Positions 7,656 through 16,449 of a stretch of 64,000 bases of DNA are shown here, piece by piece. The notes under the pieces were generated by a model, which made no database searches, was not told where the DNA came from, and was given only the letters and a program-made list of their open reading frames with translations. The first letter of the stretch is position 1. Each line of letters begins with the position of its first letter. The position numbers were made by a program, and so were the translations under genes. Source of the stretch: Acidobacteriota bacterium (GTDB taxonomy: Bacteria > Acidobacteriota > Blastocatellia > Pyrinomonadales > Pyrinomonadaceae); assembly GCA_016700175.1 (NCBI GenBank), contig CP065003.1:4102001-4166000 (forward strand), read 5' to 3'.

Positions 7656-8828
7656 ATGGATTACGAGGTTCCCTCGATCTGGCGGACGATGCAAGCCAAG
7701 GGATACTCTCGCCGCGAATTCCTCTTCTTTTGCGGGGTCGCGGTGGCCGCGGCGGGCCTAAGGGCAAACGGGCTCGCCCAGGTCGTAGAAGCGTTTGAAT
7801 CGAAACCGCGGCCTCCGGTCGTCTGGCTGCACTTCCAGGAATGCACCTGCTGCAGCGAATCGTTCATCCGCTCGTCCCATCCCATCGTCGCAGACATCAT
7901 CTTCGACACACTTTCTCTCGACTACACCGAAACACTACAAGCCGCGTCCGGGTTCCAGGCTGAAAAGACCCGCGACGAGACGATGAAGAACAACCAGGGC
8001 AAGTACATTCTGCTTGTCGAGGGTTCGGTCCCGATGGCGGGAGACGGCGCTTACTGCATGATCGGCGGAAAATCTTCCGAGCAGATCCTTAAGGAAGCCG
8101 CCGAAGGCGCCGCCGCGATCATCGCCTGGGGCAGCTGCGCTTCGAACGGATGCATTCAGGCCGCCAAGCCGAATCCGACGAACGCGACGCCGATCCACAA
8201 GATCGTCAACAAGCCCGTGATCAACGTTCCCGGATGCCCCCCGATCGCGGAGGTGATGACGGGCATCGTCACGCACGTGCTTCTGTTCGACAAGATCCCC
8301 GAACTCGACAGCCAGGGAAGGCCGAAAGAGTTCTATTCGCGGCGTGTTCACGACACCTGCTACAGGCGGCCTTTCTACGACGCCGGCCTGTTCGTGGAAT
8401 CGTGGGATGACGACGCGGCACGACAGGGCTACTGCCTGTACAAGATGGGGTGCAGAGGCCCCACAACCTACAACGCCTGCTCGGTGACCAAGTGGAACGC
8501 CAATCTCAGCTACCCGATCCAGTCCGGGCACGGATGCATCGGCTGCAGCGAATCGGGGTTTTGGGACAACGGCCCGTTCTATCAGCATCTGGGCGCGTTC
8601 CCGGGATTCGGTATCGAATCCACCGCCGACACGATCGGCGCCACAGCGGCGGCGGTCACGGCCGGAGGCGTCGCGGTCCACGCGGCGGCATCGGCCGTGA
8701 GAAAGCGCAAACTTGTCAACATCCAGAGAGCCGAGGCCGAGAAGTCCGAAGCCGCGCACGCGGAAAAGGAGAAGGAAGCCGAAGCGATCGCGGAGCAGGA
8801 AAATAGCGACGGAGGTGAAGAACAATGA
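7656..8828 (+). CDS. hupS: [NiFe] uptake hydrogenase small subunit, group 1d-like
   Basis: A 390-residue FeS subunit that relays electrons from the NiFe site to cytochrome b at the periplasmic face of the membrane. It has a twin-arginine signal (SRREFLFF, residues 18-25). The proximal-cluster cysteines are Cys63, 65, 66 (ECTCC), 161, 166 (GSCASNGC) and 194. Cys65 and Cys166 are the two extra ones of the [4Fe-3S] cluster of oxygen-tolerant enzymes such as Ralstonia HoxK and E. coli HyaA. Distal-cluster ligands are His232, Cys235, 260, 266; medial-cluster ligands are Cys275, 294, 297. A weak Ala/Gly membrane helix (about 325-347) is followed by an unusual Ala/Glu/Lys-rich tail. The start at 7656 is fixed by GAAAGGAGGT. 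It overlaps hupL by 4 bases. Confidence 0.96.
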   Translation: MDYEVPSIWRTMQAKGYSRREFLFFCGVAVAAAGLRANGLAQVVEAFESKPRPPVVWLHFQECTCCSESFIRSSHPIVADIIFDTLSLDYTETLQAASGFQAEKTRDETMKNNQGKYILLVEGSVPMAGDGAYCMIGGKSSEQILKEAAEGAAAIIAWGSCASNGCIQAAKPNPTNATPIHKIVNKPVINVPGCPPIAEVMTGIVTHVLLFDKIPELDSQGRPKEFYSRRVHDTCYRRPFYDAGLFVESWDDDAARQGYCLYKMGCRGPTTYNACSVTKWNANLSYPIQSGHGCIGCSESGFWDNGPFYQHLGAFPGFGIESTADTIGATAAAVTAGGVAVHAAASAVRKRKLVNIQRAEAEKSEAAHAEKEKEAEAIAEQENSDGGEEQ

Positions 8829-10540
8829 CAAGAGTAGTTGTTGACCCCGTAACGAGGATCGAGGGGCACCTCCGAATCGAGGCGGTGGTCGAGGGCGGAA
8901 AGATCACGGACGCCTACAGTTCCGGAACGATGGTCCGAGGGTTCGAGAAGATCCTGAAGGGCCGCGATCCGAGGGACGCCTGGGCATTCGTCGAGAGGGC
9001 CTGCGGCGTGTGCACGACAGTGCACGCGCTTGCAAGCGTCCGGTGCGTCGAAGACGCACTGGCGCTTTCGGTCCCGAAGAACGCGGAGCTGGTACGGAAC
9101 ATAATGTTCTGCACGCAGTACGTCCACGACCACGTCGTACATTTCTATCATCTGCACGCATTGGACTGGGTCGATGTCGTCGCCGCTCTTTCGGCAGATC
9201 CCGAACAGACGTCGACGATCGCGAAGTCCATTTCGAACTGGCCGAAAAGCTCGCCGAAGTACTTCGCCGACATTCAAACGCGGCTGAAGAAGTTCGTCGA
9301 CAGCGGCCAGTTGGGCATTTTCGCGAACGGCTACTGGGGGCATCCGGCGTACAAGCTTCCGAAGGAAGTAAATCTTCTGGGAGTGGCGCACTACCTTGAA
9401 GCCCTCGAATGGCAGAAGGAGATTGTAAAGATCCACACGATCTTTGGCGGCAAGAACCCGCACCCGAACTATCTTGTCGGAGGGGTGCCTTGCTCGTTCA
9501 ATCTGGAAGACGTAAACGCGATCAATACCGAAAAACTGAACCTGGTCGGCAGGCTCATCAAGGATGCGCAGGCGTTCGTAGAGCAGGTTTACATTCCCGA
9601 CCTTATGGCGATCGCCGGGTTCTACAAGGACTGGGCGGCCGTCGGAGGCGGACTGAAGAACTACCTCGTTTACGGCGACCTTCCGACGCAGGGCTACAAC
9701 ACGCCGGAAAGCTTCAAGTTCCCGCGCGGGGCCATTCTCGATCGCGACCTGAGCAAGGTCTACGACGTAAACGGCAGGGACGAGAACGAGATCAAAGAGT
9801 ACATCGCCCATTCCTGGTACCAGTACGAAGCGGGCGACAAAGCCGGGCTTCACCCCTGGAAAGGCGAGACCGAGTTCAACTTCACAGGGCCCAAACCTCC
9901 GTTCGAAGAGCTGAACGTCGAGGGCAAATATTCGTGGCTGAAGACGCCGCGGTGGAAGGAAAACCCGATGGAGGTCGGTCCGCTGGCGAGGCTTCTGGTC
10001 GGATATGCGAAGGGCAACGAGGAGATCAAGGAGGTCGTCGACGGAGCCCTCAAGGACCTTGACGTTCCAGTCGAAGCGCTGTTCTCAACGCTTGGAAGAA
10101 CCGCCGCGAGAGGCCTGGAAACAAGGCTCACCGCCCGATGGCTCAAGGAGTTCTACGACGATTTGATCGGGAATCTGAAGGGCGGAGACTTCAGCACATT
10201 CACACGCGAGAAATGGGATCCGGAAACATGGCCGGCGGAAGCCGAAGGCGTGGGACTTTCGGAAGCTCCGAGAGGCGCGCTCGCGCACTGGATCAGGATC
10301 AAGGACAGGAAGATCGACAATTACCAGCTGGTGGTCCCGAGCACGTGGAACGCCTCGCCGCGCGACGCGGCAGGGAAGCGTTCGGCCTACGAGGAATCAC
10401 TTCTGGACACGCCCGTCGCCAACGACGAGCAGCCGCTGGAGATCATACGGACGATCCATTCGTTCGACCCCTGCCTTGCCTGCGCGGTGCACGTATACGA
10501 TCCGGACGGAAAACAGATACACCAGATAACGGTGGGCTAA
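8825..10540 (+). CDS. hupL: [NiFe] uptake hydrogenase large (catalytic) subunit
   Basis: A 571-residue catalytic subunit that splits H2 at the Ni-Fe(CN)2CO centre. The N-terminus VVVDPVTRIEGHLRIE is typical. The L1 motif RACGVCTTVH gives Cys60 and Cys63; the L2 motif DPCLACAVH gives Cys550, Cys553 and His556. A 15-residue C-terminal extension (Val557-Gly571) follows His556 and should be removed by HupD after Ni insertion. It folds with HupS in the cytoplasm and is exported by the Tat signal of the small subunit. The ATG overlaps the hupS stop (ATGA); hupC begins 12 bases later with its own AAAGGAGG. Confidence 0.97.
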   Translation: MTRVVVDPVTRIEGHLRIEAVVEGGKITDAYSSGTMVRGFEKILKGRDPRDAWAFVERACGVCTTVHALASVRCVEDALALSVPKNAELVRNIMFCTQYVHDHVVHFYHLHALDWVDVVAALSADPEQTSTIAKSISNWPKSSPKYFADIQTRLKKFVDSGQLGIFANGYWGHPAYKLPKEVNLLGVAHYLEALEWQKEIVKIHTIFGGKNPHPNYLVGGVPCSFNLEDVNAINTEKLNLVGRLIKDAQAFVEQVYIPDLMAIAGFYKDWAAVGGGLKNYLVYGDLPTQGYNTPESFKFPRGAILDRDLSKVYDVNGRDENEIKEYIAHSWYQYEAGDKAGLHPWKGETEFNFTGPKPPFEELNVEGKYSWLKTPRWKENPMEVGPLARLLVGYAKGNEEIKEVVDGALKDLDVPVEALFSTLGRTAARGLETRLTARWLKEFYDDLIGNLKGGDFSTFTREKWDPETWPAEAEGVGLSEAPRGALAHWIRIKDRKIDNYQLVVPSTWNASPRDAAGKRSAYEESLLDTPVANDEQPLEIIRTIHSFDPCLACAVHVYDPDGKQIHQITVG

Positions 10541-10552
10541 AGGAGGTCCGAA

Positions 10553-11245
10553 ATGGCTACAGCAAGAATCGCAACATACCAGAAGATGTATGTGTGGGAA
10601 CTGCCTGTACGGATCTTCCACTGGCTGAACGTTCTGGCGATCCTGGTCCTTATTGCGACGGGATATTTGATCGGTGCGCCGCAGAAGATATTCGACGCCG
10701 CCGAGCCGTCGCAGCAGTACTGGTTCGGGATCGTCAGGTTCTCGCACTTTGCCGCCGGCTACATCTTCTTCTTTAACTACCTGTTCCGGCTGTACTGGGG
10801 GTTTGTGGGGAACAAACACGCACGCTGGAGCGAGTTCATACCGCTGACGAGGGCCAAGCTCAGAGAATTCTGGGAGGTTCTGAAGGTAGATATTCTGCAG
10901 ATCAAGGCTCAAAGGGAACTGGCCGAGGGCCACAACTCGCTGGCGGGTCTCACGTATTTTGTCGCTTTCCTTATCTTCCTGTTTCAGGCGGGTACTGGAT
11001 TCGCGCTCTATTCGAGCATGAGCGACTCGTTCATTCCTTCCTTGTTCGCGTGGATCGTGCCCTTGATGGGCGGCGACGCGTGGGTCAGGCAGTGGCACCA
11101 TCTTGCAATGTGGTTCTTCATCCTGTTCACGATCGTGCACGTCTACCTTGTCTTCTACCACGATTGGGTCGAAGGAAGCGGCGAGACGTCGTCGATGATC
11201 AGCGGATGGAAGTTCCGCAAGGACGAAAGCGATGACGACGAATAG
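10553..11245 (+). CDS. hupC: hydrogenase b-type cytochrome (membrane anchor)
   Basis: A 230-residue di-heme cytochrome b of the HyaC/HupC family that takes electrons from HupS and passes them to quinone. Four membrane helices are visible: about residues 20-43 (beginning RIFHWLNVLAI), 62-85 (FSHFAAGYIFFFNYLFRLYWG), 128-150 and 180-203 (WHHLAMWFFILFTIVHVYLVFYHDW). Their histidines supply heme ligands. The long loop after helix 2 is as in family members. It follows hupL by 12 bases and overlaps hupD by 14 bases. Its presence shows that this is a quinone-linked respiratory enzyme rather than a soluble one. Confidence 0.94.
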   Translation: MATARIATYQKMYVWELPVRIFHWLNVLAILVLIATGYLIGAPQKIFDAAEPSQQYWFGIVRFSHFAAGYIFFFNYLFRLYWGFVGNKHARWSEFIPLTRAKLREFWEVLKVDILQIKAQRELAEGHNSLAGLTYFVAFLIFLFQAGTGFALYSSMSDSFIPSLFAWIVPLMGGDAWVRQWHHLAMWFFILFTIVHVYLVFYHDWVEGSGETSSMISGWKFRKDESDDDE

Positions 11246-11690
11246 AAAGACGCTTGTGCTCGGGATCGGGAACGTCCTGATGGGCGACGAGGGGATCGGG
11301 GTTCACGTCGTGAACGAGGTCGCCTCGCGCCCTGTCCCGGACCACGTGGAATGCCTTGACGGAGGAACCGGAAGCTTCAACCTCCTCGAACCGATGCAGA
11401 CCGCATCGCGCGTCGTGCTTATCGATGCGACGGTAGACGGCGGCGAGGCGGGCAGGGTAAGCGTTCTGCGTCCGCGGTTCTCGAAAGATTATCCGCGGAC
11501 GCTGACCGCGCACGACATCGGGCTGAAGGACCTTATCGACGCATTCTACCTTCTGGGCGACGAGCCGGAAGTAACTCTTTTCGCAGTTTCTATCGATCAC
11601 TACCAGGACATGACTGTCGACCTTTCGGAGGCGGTCAAAGCCGCCGTCCCGAAGGTCGCCGATATGGTGATGGAGGAGGCGGCCGCCTGA
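11232..11690 (+). CDS. hupD: hydrogenase maturation endopeptidase
   Basis: A 152-residue protease of the HyaD/HupD/HybD family (peptidase M52), which clips the C-terminal extension of HupL once nickel is in place. Visible motifs are LVLGIGNVLMGDEGIGVHVV (the Gly-rich start with Glu18), VVLIDATVDGG (Asp) and TAHDIGLKDLI (His); Glu, Asp and His are the nickel-sensing ligands of the family. The gene overlaps hupC by 14 bases and precedes hypA by 2 bases, so it is translated as part of the operon. The start chosen is the first ATG; a shorter start is unlikely because the Gly-rich motif follows at once. Confidence 0.94.
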   Translation: MTTNRKTLVLGIGNVLMGDEGIGVHVVNEVASRPVPDHVECLDGGTGSFNLLEPMQTASRVVLIDATVDGGEAGRVSVLRPRFSKDYPRTLTAHDIGLKDLIDAFYLLGDEPEVTLFAVSIDHYQDMTVDLSEAVKAAVPKVADMVMEEAAA

Positions 11691-11692
11691 AT

Positions 11693-12034
11693 ATGCACGA
11701 GATGGCGATCGTACAAAGCGTGCTCGATATCGCCTTCTCGGAGGCGGAGAAGCACTCCGCGCGGAAGATCAACAAGATCAAGCTGAGGATCGGCGAATTG
11801 AGCGGCGTCGTCCGCGATTCGATCGAGTTCGCGTTCGAGGTCCTCAGGCAGGGAACTCCCGCCGAGGAAGCATTGTTGGAGATCGAACCGGTCCCGCTGA
11901 AGGTGGTCTGCCGCGAATGCGGGCCCGCCGAAACGAAGGCCGGCGATCTCACATTGATCTGCGGAACGTGCGGGAACGGGCTCGAGATCGTTTCGGGCCG
12001 CGAGATGAAGGTCGAGTACATCGACCTCGAATAA
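11693..12034 (+). CDS. hypA: hydrogenase nickel-insertion protein HypA
   Basis: A 113-residue nickel metallochaperone. The invariant N-terminus MHEMAIVQS places the nickel-binding His at position 2. A structural zinc site is formed by two CxxC pairs (CRECG near residue 73 and CGTCG near residue 95). The interval between the pairs is normal for HypA. It works with HypB to load Ni into HupL. It lies 2 bases after hupD and 11 bases before hypB. Nothing unusual. Confidence 0.95.
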   Translation: MHEMAIVQSVLDIAFSEAEKHSARKINKIKLRIGELSGVVRDSIEFAFEVLRQGTPAEEALLEIEPVPLKVVCRECGPAETKAGDLTLICGTCGNGLEIVSGREMKVEYIDLE

Positions 12035-12045
12035 AGGAGACAGCT

Positions 12046-12726
12046 ATGCACCAGATCTCGCTTGAAACGGACATTATGGGCGCGAATGAAGAGGCCGCCG
12101 CTCACAACCGGGAGAGTTTCGACCGGGCAGGAGTCGCGGTCGTGAATTTCATGTCTGCGCCCGGAGCGGGAAAGACCTCGCTTCTGGAAAAGACTATTGA
12201 AGCCCTGAAAGGCGAAATGCGGATCGGAGTGATCGAGGGCGACCTGATGACGACCATCGACGCCGACCGGATAGCCGCGCTTGGCGTTCCCGCGCACCAG
12301 ATCACGACCGGCTCGGTCTGCCATCTGGACGCGAAGATGGTCCATAACTCTCTGCATAACCTGGACATAAAGGGACTCGATCTTCTGATCATCGAAAACG
12401 TCGGGAATCTCGTATGCCCCGCCGAATTCAACCTCGGAGAGGACCTGCGGGTGATGGTCTACAGCACGGTCGAAGGGGCCGAGAAACCGAAAAAATACCC
12501 GGTGATGTTCCATATGACCGACGCGGTCGTGCTGAATAAGATCGATCTTCTCCCGTATTCCGGCGTCTCGTTCGAGGAGCTCCACGACAACGTCCGCGAC
12601 GTGAACCCCGACGCGCCTCTCTTTCCGGTCTCGTGCCGGACCGGAGAGGGCATCGACGAATGGATCGCGTGGTTCAGGACCAGGATCGGAGAGATCCGGC
12701 GGAAGGCAGATGCGGCGGCGGCCTGA
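12046..12726 (+). CDS. hypB: hydrogenase nickel-incorporation GTPase HypB
   Basis: A 226-residue SIMIBI-class GTPase. The start at 12046 follows AAAGGAGA and gives the typical N-terminus. The P-loop is SAPGAGKTS, the switch region EGDLMTTIDADRI, the metal site TGSVCHLDAKMV and the guanine-specificity motif LNKIDLL. The N-terminal CxxCGC nickel motif and the His-rich stretch found in some HypBs are both missing, so this is the compact form with only the G-domain metal site. It hands nickel from HypA into HupL. hypF starts 8 bases after the stop. Confidence 0.95.
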   Translation: MHQISLETDIMGANEEAAAHNRESFDRAGVAVVNFMSAPGAGKTSLLEKTIEALKGEMRIGVIEGDLMTTIDADRIAALGVPAHQITTGSVCHLDAKMVHNSLHNLDIKGLDLLIIENVGNLVCPAEFNLGEDLRVMVYSTVEGAEKPKKYPVMFHMTDAVVLNKIDLLPYSGVSFEELHDNVRDVNPDAPLFPVSCRTGEGIDEWIAWFRTRIGEIRRKADAAAA

Positions 12727-12734
12727 GGAGGCGT

Positions 12735-15062
12735 ATGACTGCGAAGGCCAAAGTAAAACAGAAGAAGGACGGCCGGGCCACGCGGCGCCTGAAAGCCTCG
12801 ATCAGGGGGGCGGTTCAGGGGGTCGGGTTCCGGCCATTCGTTTACAGGCTCGCGAAGGATCTCGGGCTGTCTGGCTGGGTCGTTAATTCTACGCAGGGGG
12901 TGTCGCTCGAGCTCGAAGGGCGGCTTGCGGCGCTTCACGAATTCGTGTCGCGTTTGCGCAAGGAGCTTCCCCCCAACGCCTCGATCCATTCGATGGACTC
13001 CGCGTATCTCGATCCGGTGGGACACGAGGCATTCGAGATCAGGACAAGCGATTCCGAAGGCCCGCGGTCGGCGGTGGTGCTTCCGGACATCGCTGTCTGC
13101 GGCAACTGCCGGTGCGAGATCCTTGACCCGGAAGACCGCCGTTTCGGGTATCCATTCACGAACTGCACGAACTGCGGTCCCAGATACTCGATAATCCGGG
13201 GCCTTCCGTACGACCGGCCGAACACCTCGATGCGGCAATTCGATATGTGCGAGGACTGTATCTCCGAGTACACGGACCCGTTGAACCGCAGGTTCCACGC
13301 CCAGCCGAACGCGTGCCCGGTCTGCGGTCCCTCCGTTACATTTACCGACGAGCGTGGAAGCACGGTCGCGAAAGACGGCGAAGCTCTGAAAGCAGCCGCG
13401 AAAGAACTGCTTGGAGGCAGGATCGTAGCGGTGAAGGGTCTCGGCGGGTTCCATCTGATGGCTGACGCCCGGAACGATGAGGCGGTCCGGGAGCTCAGGC
13501 ACCGAAAGCACAGGGAGGAGAAGCCTCTGGCCGTGATGGTTGCGGACCTGAAGCGCGCGAAGCGGCTTTGCGAAGTATCTGAACTTGAAGAAACCGCACT
13601 GATGTCGCCGGAGGCTCCGATCGTGATCCTCAGGCAAGGGCGCGACTGCGAAGTAATTTCTGAACTCGTCGCGCCCGGCAATCCGAACCTGGGCGTGATG
13701 CTCGCCTACACGCCGCTTCATATTCTTCTGCTGAAAGAATGCGGGATACCTCTGGTGGCTACGAGCGGAAATGTTTCGGATGAGCCGATCTGCACCGACG
13801 AGAACGAAGCGTTCGCAAGCCTGAAAGGCATCGCCGACAGCTTTTTGGTCCACGACCGGCCGATAGTTCGTCCGGTCGATGATTCGGTCGTCCGCGTGAT
13901 CGCGGGGTGTGTGACCGTTCTCAGGCGCGCGAGAGGCTATGCCCCTCTGCCCGTTCTGACGGAAACCGAGTTTCCGAATGCGGTCGCGGTGGGCGCTCTT
14001 TTGAAGTCGGCGGTCGCAGCTTCCGGTTCCGGAACAGGTGCCGTAGTGAGCCAGCATATCGGGGACCTGGACACCGAAGCGGCAAGAGAAGCTTTTTCGC
14101 GGGCCGTAAGAGATATCACGCGTTTGTACGGCATCGATCCCGAAGAGGTCGCGTGCGACGCGCATCCCGATTACTTTTCCACCTCGTTCGCCGATACGCT
14201 AGGCGTTCCTGTCCGCGAGGTCCAGCATCATCACGCGCACATCCTCTCCTGCATTGCCGAGAACGAGGTCGAAGGACCGGTCTTTGGGATCGCCTGGGAC
14301 GGGACCGGGTACGGCGCCGACGGGACCATATGGGGAGGCGAGTTCCTTCGCGTTGAAGGAGTCCGGTTCGAGCGCGCGGCGCACCTGCGGCAGTTCAGGC
14401 TTCCGGGCGGTGAGAGGGCGGTGAAGGAACCGAGGCGAAGCGCTCTCGGCGTCCTTTATGAGCTTTTCGGGGAAGAATGTCTCGACCACTCCGAAACCGA
14501 GACGATACGCGCTTTCTCGTCCGAAGAACTGGACTCACTCGGGAAGATGCTTGGGAAAGGACTGAATTCGCCGGTGACCTCGAGCGCCGGAAGGCTGTTC
14601 GACGCGGTGGCGTCCTTGACCGGTGTCAGGCAGTTCATACGTTTCGAAGGCCAGGCCGCGATGGAGCTCGAGTTCCTCACCGAAGGATTCCACACAAGAG
14701 AGAGCTATGAATGCGGAGTCCCCGACACGCCTCTTACGCCGGCGGTCATCGATTGGGGGCCGATGGTGCGCGCGATCATTCGCGACACGCACGCAGGCGC
14801 TCCCAAGGGCCTCATCTCGGCGAGATTCCACAACACGCTCGCCGAAATGATGGTCGGAGCGGCGAAACTCGCCGGCGAAGAGAAGGTCGCCCTTTCAGGC
14901 GGCTGTTTCCAGAACAGATATCTCACCGAACGTGCGGTCGAAAGGCTCGAGGCGGAAGGTTTCAGGGTTTACAGGCACCAGAGGATACCTCCGAACGACG
15001 GCGGGATCGCGCTCGGCCAGCTCTGGAGCGCGGCGCTCGGCTGGTCAAAGAAAGAAGAATAA
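12735..15062 (+). CDS. hypF: carbamoyltransferase HypF
   Basis: A 775-residue enzyme that turns carbamoyl phosphate and ATP into carbamoyl-AMP and passes the carbamoyl group to the C-terminal Cys of HypE, the source of the cyanide ligands. Domains in order: acylphosphatase (GAVQGVGFRPFVYRLA, about residues 20-110); two zinc-finger modules (CGNCRCE with CTNCGP, and CEDC with CPVCGP, about 120-200); YrdC-like nucleotide-binding domain (about 215-400, VKGLGGFHLMADA, TSGNVSDEPI); and the Kae1-like carbamoyltransferase domain with the metal-binding motif QHHHAHILS and the closing LSGGCFQNRYL. Length is normal. The start at 12735 follows GAGGAGG. hypC is 10 bases downstream. Confidence 0.96.
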   Translation: MTAKAKVKQKKDGRATRRLKASIRGAVQGVGFRPFVYRLAKDLGLSGWVVNSTQGVSLELEGRLAALHEFVSRLRKELPPNASIHSMDSAYLDPVGHEAFEIRTSDSEGPRSAVVLPDIAVCGNCRCEILDPEDRRFGYPFTNCTNCGPRYSIIRGLPYDRPNTSMRQFDMCEDCISEYTDPLNRRFHAQPNACPVCGPSVTFTDERGSTVAKDGEALKAAAKELLGGRIVAVKGLGGFHLMADARNDEAVRELRHRKHREEKPLAVMVADLKRAKRLCEVSELEETALMSPEAPIVILRQGRDCEVISELVAPGNPNLGVMLAYTPLHILLLKECGIPLVATSGNVSDEPICTDENEAFASLKGIADSFLVHDRPIVRPVDDSVVRVIAGCVTVLRRARGYAPLPVLTETEFPNAVAVGALLKSAVAASGSGTGAVVSQHIGDLDTEAAREAFSRAVRDITRLYGIDPEEVACDAHPDYFSTSFADTLGVPVREVQHHHAHILSCIAENEVEGPVFGIAWDGTGYGADGTIWGGEFLRVEGVRFERAAHLRQFRLPGGERAVKEPRRSALGVLYELFGEECLDHSETETIRAFSSEELDSLGKMLGKGLNSPVTSSAGRLFDAVASLTGVRQFIRFEGQAAMELEFLTEGFHTRESYECGVPDTPLTPAVIDWGPMVRAIIRDTHAGAPKGLISARFHNTLAEMMVGAAKLAGEEKVALSGGCFQNRYLTERAVERLEAEGFRVYRHQRIPPNDGGIALGQLWSAALGWSKKEE

Positions 15063-15072
15063 GGAGAAGGCT

Positions 15073-15327
15073 ATGTGTCTTGCGGTACCCGGAAGGATAG
15101 AGATGATCGAAGGCGACGACCCGCTTTTGATGCGCGGAAAGGTGAATTTCGGCGGCATCCGAAAGGAAGTTCGCCTGTCGTACGTGCCGGAGGCGAAGGT
15201 GGGAGACTACGTGATGGTCCACGTCGGAGTCGCCATCAGCCTGGTCGATGAAGAAGAGGCCGCGTGCGTTTTTGACTACCTGAAACAGATGGACGAGCTG
15301 ACGGAGCTGGGAGACACCCTGCAATGA
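15073..15327 (+). CDS. hypC: hydrogenase assembly chaperone HypC
   Basis: An 84-residue chaperone. It begins with the invariant MCLAVPGRI; Cys2 binds the Fe(CN)2CO unit and HypD. The central VGDYVMVHVGVAIS motif matches the family. The ATG at 15073 follows AAGGAGAAGG. Its last bases overlap hypD (ATGA at 15324), so HypC and HypD, which form a complex, are probably translated in a coupled way. Another chaperone of the family (HypG/HybG) is not present here, so this one most likely serves HupL directly. Confidence 0.95.
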   Translation: MCLAVPGRIEMIEGDDPLLMRGKVNFGGIRKEVRLSYVPEAKVGDYVMVHVGVAISLVDEEEAACVFDYLKQMDELTELGDTLQ

Positions 15328-16448
15328 AATACATCGACGAATACAGAGACGGCGAACTCGCGAAAAAGCTGACGGCGGCGATACACTCCGTCACGAAAGG
15401 AAAATGGACGCTGATGGAAGTATGCGGCGGCCAGACCCACGCGATCGTGAAGTTCGGGATCGACGCGCTTCTTCCCGAGGGAGTGGAGCTGGTCCACGGG
15501 CCCGGATGCCCGGTCTGCGTCACGCCGCTCGAGCTGATCGACAAGGCGATCGCGATCGCGTCCCGGCCGGAGGTCATCTTCTGCTCGTTCGGCGATATGC
15601 TTCGCGTGCCCGGCTCTGAAAAAGACCTGTTCATGGTGAAGGCGAACGGCGGCGATGTCAGGATCGTGTACTCACCTTTGGACGCAGTGAAGATCGCCCG
15701 GGAAAATCCCGAAAAAGAGGTTGTCTTCTTCGCCGTCGGGTTCGAGACGACCGCGCCCGCGAACGCGATGGCGGTCTGGGAAGCTAAGCAGACGGGGGTG
15801 AAGAATTTCTCGATCCTTGTCTCGCACGTGCTCGTTCCGCCCGCGATCGAGGCCGTGCTTTCGTCCCCGGAGTGTCGTGTCAACGGTTTCCTCGCCGCTG
15901 GCCACGTCTGCACGATAATGGGCTATACCGAGTACTTCCCGATCGCCGAGAAATACAAGGTCCCGATCGTCGTTACGGGCTTTGAACCGGTCGACATCCT
16001 GCAGGGCATTTACATGTGCGTGAAACAGCTCGAGGAAGGCAGGCACGAGGTCGAGAATCAGTATGCGCGATCGGTCCGCAGAGAAGGAAACGTGCCCGCG
16101 AGATCAAGGATCGAGGAAGTGTTCAGGATAGTGCCGAGAAAGTGGCGAGGCGTCGGCGAGATACCTGAAAGCGGGCTCGGGCTGACGGAAGAATACGCGG
16201 CCTACGACGCCGAGACGAAATTCGACGTCGCCGGCTACACGGCTGACGAACCGGAGGAATGCATCAGCGGGCTCGTGCTTCAGGGAATTAAGAAACCGGC
16301 GGAGTGCTCCGCCTTCGGCACCGTCTGCACGCCTGAGCACCCGCTTGGGGCGACGATGGTCTCGAACGAGGGCGCTTGTGCCGCTTATTACAGGTATCGG
16401 CGGGACGAGATACGAATGGCGCGCGCGGCGTCAAAGGGAGGGAACTGA
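15324..16448 (+). CDS. hypD: hydrogenase maturation FeS scaffold HypD
   Basis: A 374-residue [4Fe-4S] protein on which the Fe(CN)2CO moiety is built. Motifs: MEVCGGQTHAI (the active-site Cys), VHGPGCPVCVTP, FFAVGFETTAP, and near the C-terminus cysteines in CISGLVL, KPAECSAFGTVCTPEHPLGA that hold the cluster. Length is standard. The start overlaps hypC by 4 bases and the stop is 1 base before hypE. No irregularities. Confidence 0.96.
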   Translation: MKYIDEYRDGELAKKLTAAIHSVTKGKWTLMEVCGGQTHAIVKFGIDALLPEGVELVHGPGCPVCVTPLELIDKAIAIASRPEVIFCSFGDMLRVPGSEKDLFMVKANGGDVRIVYSPLDAVKIARENPEKEVVFFAVGFETTAPANAMAVWEAKQTGVKNFSILVSHVLVPPAIEAVLSSPECRVNGFLAAGHVCTIMGYTEYFPIAEKYKVPIVVTGFEPVDILQGIYMCVKQLEEGRHEVENQYARSVRREGNVPARSRIEEVFRIVPRKWRGVGEIPESGLGLTEEYAAYDAETKFDVAGYTADEPEECISGLVLQGIKKPAECSAFGTVCTPEHPLGATMVSNEGACAAYYRYRRDEIRMARAASKGGN

Positions 16449-16449
16449 G

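Noticed and set aside
8582..9853. Long minus-strand open frame (423 codons) opposite the hydrogenase genes
   Set aside because: It mirrors hupS/hupL, whose motifs are unmistakable, has Val/Arg/Asp-rich shadow composition and no recognisable domain.
12459..14165. 568-codon minus-strand frame opposite hypB/hypF
   Set aside because: Shadow of HypF codon usage; all conserved HypF motifs are on the plus strand.
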